A stretch of DNA of 64,000 nt from Siphonodentalium dalli. Its lineage: Eukaryota; Mollusca; Scaphopoda; Gadilida; Siphonodentaliidae. Numbering within the stretch: the first letter of the stretch is position 1; each line of letters starts with the position of its first letter. Positions 60,409 through 64,000 of this stretch are shown here, one piece after another. The stretch is from contig CP136064.1 in the NCBI GenBank assembly GCA_032622095.1, forward strand, positions 126,159,605 through 126,223,604. Reading direction: 5' to 3'. The notes under the pieces are model-generated. The model made no database searches and was not told where the DNA came from. It saw only the letters and a list, made by a program, of their open reading frames with translations. The position numbers were made by a program, and so were the translations under genes.

Positions 60409-61700
60409 TTACAGCTTGAAAATCAGAAGCCAACCGGGGTAAACAATTTTATAATTGTTTATAATTGAGGGGTGGGGATACACAGTTGGATATCGACGTT
60501 TCGAAAAAAAAAGAGAGCATCTTGCCACGTCACTGCATTTATGCTCTAGTCATTTATGAAAACTGTGCTTGCATCTTCGTATTCGTGTCCTTTACCGTGA
60601 CCAAATGCATTCGCGTCGACGATTGAAACTCAAAGGATAATCCGCAATGCATTCTGGAGCGAAAAATCATACTCACATTGGTAACACGCGTCATTTTTAT
60701 CCATTCTTGGATATATCATTGATTATGGTAAGTACATGTTACATGCTAATGTTGGCTATAATCCGCAAGTATCACTCACTATTTGTATTAATCACTAACT
60801 TTTGTCAGAGATGTTGTGACTCATACGATTTGGCGGCTACTCGCCCCATCCTATTCTGAACAGCTGTAATGTGCCAGGCATCGTGTTCCCAAGACCACTA
60901 TCGCCATGTCCCTGTTTATGAGATTTCCATTGATAACACATTTTCATAAGGGGGCTACATCCCTGCGAATCAGATGGTTATACGCTCTGGTTTAAGGATG
61001 TGAAAATCGACAATTTATGTTTGACACCCTATATAGACATTCTAGACAAGTTCTTAACGTTGTAACTTTCAATAAATTGGGTAATTTCAGTAGTTACAAG
61101 GAACACATACTGCTACATCACACCCAAGCTGACACACCATAAGGTTTGACAATTTCTAAATATAGGCCATTTCAATCCAAACTTTTGACCAAAGGAGGTA
61201 AATATGCAAATGTTGGTCTAAAACAAAACATACCCCCTAATAAATTGTTGGAAAAAACAAAATAACAGAACAAGTTCAACCTATTGTTGTTGTAAAATTT
61301 CCAATTCATGTTGTTTCAGGTATCAAATATCCAGCTGTTGAACGTGTTGATAAAATGTTTGGAGCGAGAAACATAGCCCAACCCCCTTGTCGCGACGTCC
61401 CTGTGGGTTGTACTTGAAATTTCCAGCTGACAAAATATTTTCCCGAGGGGGTGAATCGACCCCTTGTCGCCACGTCCCTGCGTATCATAGATATATATAT
61501 TATCCGTGTTAAGGGTGCGAAAACTGAAAAATTATGTTTCATAGTACTCGAACATTCTTTGTGATTGGAGATATTTGTAAATACAAAGAACACGTACTAT
61601 TTGTGATTTATGTTTGTAATCGTAGGTTCATAGTATTGGCGGAATGATAAATTGTTATTTCTTACAAACAATTGTAGATTCTTACAAAGAAAAAGTTTCA
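60409..61700. other. No gene recognised; one diverged internal duplication
   Basis: Blocks at about 60,885-61,060 and 61,380-61,570 are distant copies of one another. Shared words include cgccatgtccctg / cgccacgtccctgcg, 'gaaatttcca...gataa' and 'tgtgaaaatcgacaatttatgttt' versus 'tgcgaaaactgaaaaattatgttt'. Short open frames only. Confidence 0.5.
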
Positions 61701-61719
61701 TAGTATTGACCCCTGGCTG

Positions 61720-62400
61720 GTCTGAAAACTGGTTAGCTACTATTGTAATCAATAGGACAAATCGAATTATTTACCAAACCGACAGGTCTGAATATTTTTC
61801 AGCCCCAGCATAGTCTTAACTATGTTCTGGTGTGAAATTTGTGAGGATGAAATTAGTAAATTTAAAATTGTCTGGTCAGATTATAATTCAGCACCCGTGA
61901 TATGATAAACTATGTTCTGTTATACATACAATTGTCTGGTCTGAATAATTTCCAGCCCCAGTAATAATATGAACTATGTACTTGTATAATTATGCAGACA
62001 TAAACTTGTCTAGTCTTAATGCTTTTCAGCCCCAGCGACAATATATACTAAGTTCGATTATAATTCTGCATACATAAAATTGTCTGGTCTGAATGCATGT
62101 TGTGTAATGAAGTGTCTGGTCTGAATGCTTTTCAGCCCCAGGTATGTCAGGTATATGAGTTGTCTGATGTAAATTCTTTTCACGGTTGTGTAGTCGATAA
62201 GACAAATGTAATTATTTACATAAAACTGGTCTGGATACGTTTCAGCCACAGCAATGATATAAAATATGTTCGAGATAGTATAACTTTGCATAATAATTTT
62301 CAGCCTCAGTGTATGTGATAGTCTGGTCTCAATAGTTTTCGACCACCATCCACTCATGTAATTGGAAAATTGCAATCATTTACCACACTGACTGATCGAA
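61720..62400. repeat. Degenerate ~80-bp tandem repeat
   Basis: A phrase of the form tgtctggtctgaat followed by a few bases and ttttcagccccag recurs about eight times (for example near 61,785, 61,930, 62,009, 62,083, 62,112, 62,228 and 62,322). Spacing is roughly 75-110 bp, with 'aatatgtactatgttc'-like filler between copies. Heavily diverged. Confidence 0.75.
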
Positions 62401-62550
62401 ATATTACAGTATATCAACCCATGTGATAGTATGACTACCCGTATGTTCTCTGTTCTGTTCAGCTATACTTGTATAGTCTTTAAGACAACAATTTATTTAT
62501 GTTGCACAGATGAACAGTTGGCTAATGTTTCGGGCCCTAATAATTTTTGC

Positions 62551-62655
62551 ACGAATGGCTTGGAGTTGACTATGCCAAAATAGTGGTCATCGGGGAGGAA
62601 TAGTCCACGAGCCGCAGGACCACTATTTTGGCATATTCAACGACAAGACATTCAT
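62551..62655. repeat. Foldback repeat, ~37-bp arms
   Basis: gttgactatgccaaaatagt (62,565 on) pairs with actattttggcatattcaac (ending 62,641) with one mismatch. The arms extend outward imperfectly through gaatggcttgg / caagacattc. The loop is 29 bases. MITE-like. Confidence 0.85.
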
Positions 62656-63250
62656 TATTTATTATATTATATCGAACATTTGTCGGCATTGGTGCCAATT
62701 CTTACACAATTTCTCTGTCTGATTTGTCACAATTTTATTTACCGTGAATTTTGAAAATCGGTCTCAGATTTTACAATTTACGGCAATCTTTTGACGATGG
62801 CAGGGGAGCATAAATATGTTATTAGTTACATCTAACAGCATCTCTTCGTGACTCATGCATTTATTTCTATAAATATGTCATTAGCAAAGAAATTTTGGCG
62901 ACATTTTAGAAGTTAAAACGGAAATAACGTCCACTGGTATTACAAAATTAAGACTGTCCGCTTGTCAACTAAACGGACAAACTATTAAATACAATGGATA
63001 GCAATGATCGGGCATTTGTAAGATCATTATAATACGCCAATAAATCTAATGATATACCAACAATGTAACAATTATCGTACAAGTTATACATTAAGATTGG
63101 CCGTATTTTCGAGGCGGCAACCCGATTTCGCGAAATGAGTTTGTTACTATAAATAGAAAAAGAATAGTAGGCATGTAGGAATCCTACTGGGGTACTATCG
63201 TAAAATAGTATAGCAGTGTGCAGCCAATCAGAATGTGAGAAAGTCACGTG
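62656..63250. other. No gene recognised; contains source-like copy of the 44,586-44,668 segment
   Basis: 63,003-63,085 matches 44,586-44,668. Otherwise AT-rich sequence without coding signal. Confidence 0.5.
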
Positions 63251-64000
63251 AGATATAATATACCATATTACTAAATTGAAGAGGAAATGTTAATATACAT
63301 ATTGAGAGGGTTATCTTGTCCAATTTTAAACACTTTTCATGCAGAATTTGGCTATTTATAATAAACATTTACCAAAATTAACAGAAAATAAAAATAAAAA
63401 ATACTTTAATAGCAATATAAAGCAACCATAAATCAATTTAAATATCTAAACATAATGATACAACATCAGACACAGCCTCAGGTATGAAATTTTACCAGAT
63501 GGCAGGGCATACTGTCTGTTTAACAAACCTGCCATGACAATTTTACACGACAGTAACTCTAGTGGTGATGCCATCACCCCCCTAACTTGGGCGGGGCTAC
63601 GGTCCTCGGTAAGACTACTGGGTGCCGGAAAAGCTTAATTGGGTCAACTGTCACCTTTTCCGAATGGGGGGGGCTAACGCTCCTCAAAATTGTAGGGAGG
63701 TAGGCGTTAGACCCCCTGACCCCCTAATGGTACCTGATGTCCATGCAAAATTCCCAGATTTATCACTTTCTTTACTATCTACATGTCAATCCATGGGTTT
63801 CTTCTTTAAATGTGTCAAAAATGTGGTCATTATCATTTGAAAATAAGAAAATATGGAATTAACAACTTATCATGGCGAGACGTGAAATTTCGTAAAATTC
63901 AAATTTTTCTTGTATATCTGTATATGTGTGAAACACACCGTTTCTTATAGTATTTTATCAAAATATAGACCTTACCGAAATCAAAAATGGATTATATCGA
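63251..64000 (+). repeat. ~880-bp repeat, right locus (partial, runs off the window)
   Basis: Enters the unit at ataccatattactaaattgaagagg, passes the G run (7 G at about 63,666) and reaches the next unit's start (gtgtgaaacacaccgtttct at about 63,926) before the window ends. The copy has ctacatgtcaatcc, unlike most others. Confidence 0.92.

Overview
The window looks like a gene-poor, repeat-dense piece of a metazoan nuclear genome. It is AT-rich and full of microsatellites. It contains non-LTR retrotransposons with animal-type architecture, and Helitrons with tandem-repeat cores of the kind described in bivalves ('pearl'/HINE-like elements). A marine invertebrate, plausibly a mollusc or other lophotrochozoan, is my best guess. 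The sequence alone does not fix the taxon. I found no host protein-coding gene that I can name. There are no convincing tRNA or rRNA genes and no CRISPR array. Every recognisable coding region belongs to a transposable element.

Layout. Positions 331-5631 hold a complete L1/Tx1-like LINE insertion with target-site duplications. Its ORF2 is broken by two stops and two frameshifts. About 7.13-7.27 kb is a CpG-richer patch with promoter-like motifs. About 7.8-10.6 kb is a tandem array of an ~880-bp repeat, which recurs at 44.4-46.3, 50.1-52.3, 55.5-57.6 and 63.25-64 kb, always in the same orientation. From 10.6 to 20 kb there is mostly unannotatable sequence carrying long palindromes, foldback elements and short satellites. 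At 20,092-22,485 three plus-strand Helitrons abut head to tail. From 23 to 27 kb there are old, degenerate tandem repeats. At 31.4-37.4 kb lies a second LINE (CR1/L2-like, Jockey superfamily) with an intact ORF2 reading frame and an ORF1 broken only in a poly-A run. At 40.3-41.6 kb is a 193-bp satellite with a 387-bp dimeric higher-order repeat.

At 41,906-44,417 four minus-strand Helitrons abut with no bases between them. From inside the last of these to 60,408 there is a recent tandem triplication (units of about 5.3, 5.9 and 5.4 kb). Each unit holds a Helitron core, ~880-bp repeats, and a 2.8-kb segment with a SINE-like element. After 60.4 kb the sequence is single-copy or degenerate-repeat until the ~880-bp repeats resume at 63.25 kb.

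How the parts work together: the LINEs encode (or encoded) endonuclease and reverse transcriptase for target-primed insertion. The Helitrons here are non-autonomous and need a Rep/helicase encoded elsewhere. The rest is the product of rolling-circle insertion, unequal exchange and microhomology-mediated duplication. The strongest candidates for follow-up are the gap-free head-to-tail Helitron arrays, the modular sharing of Helitron ends between different tandem cores, and the triplication with a readable breakpoint.
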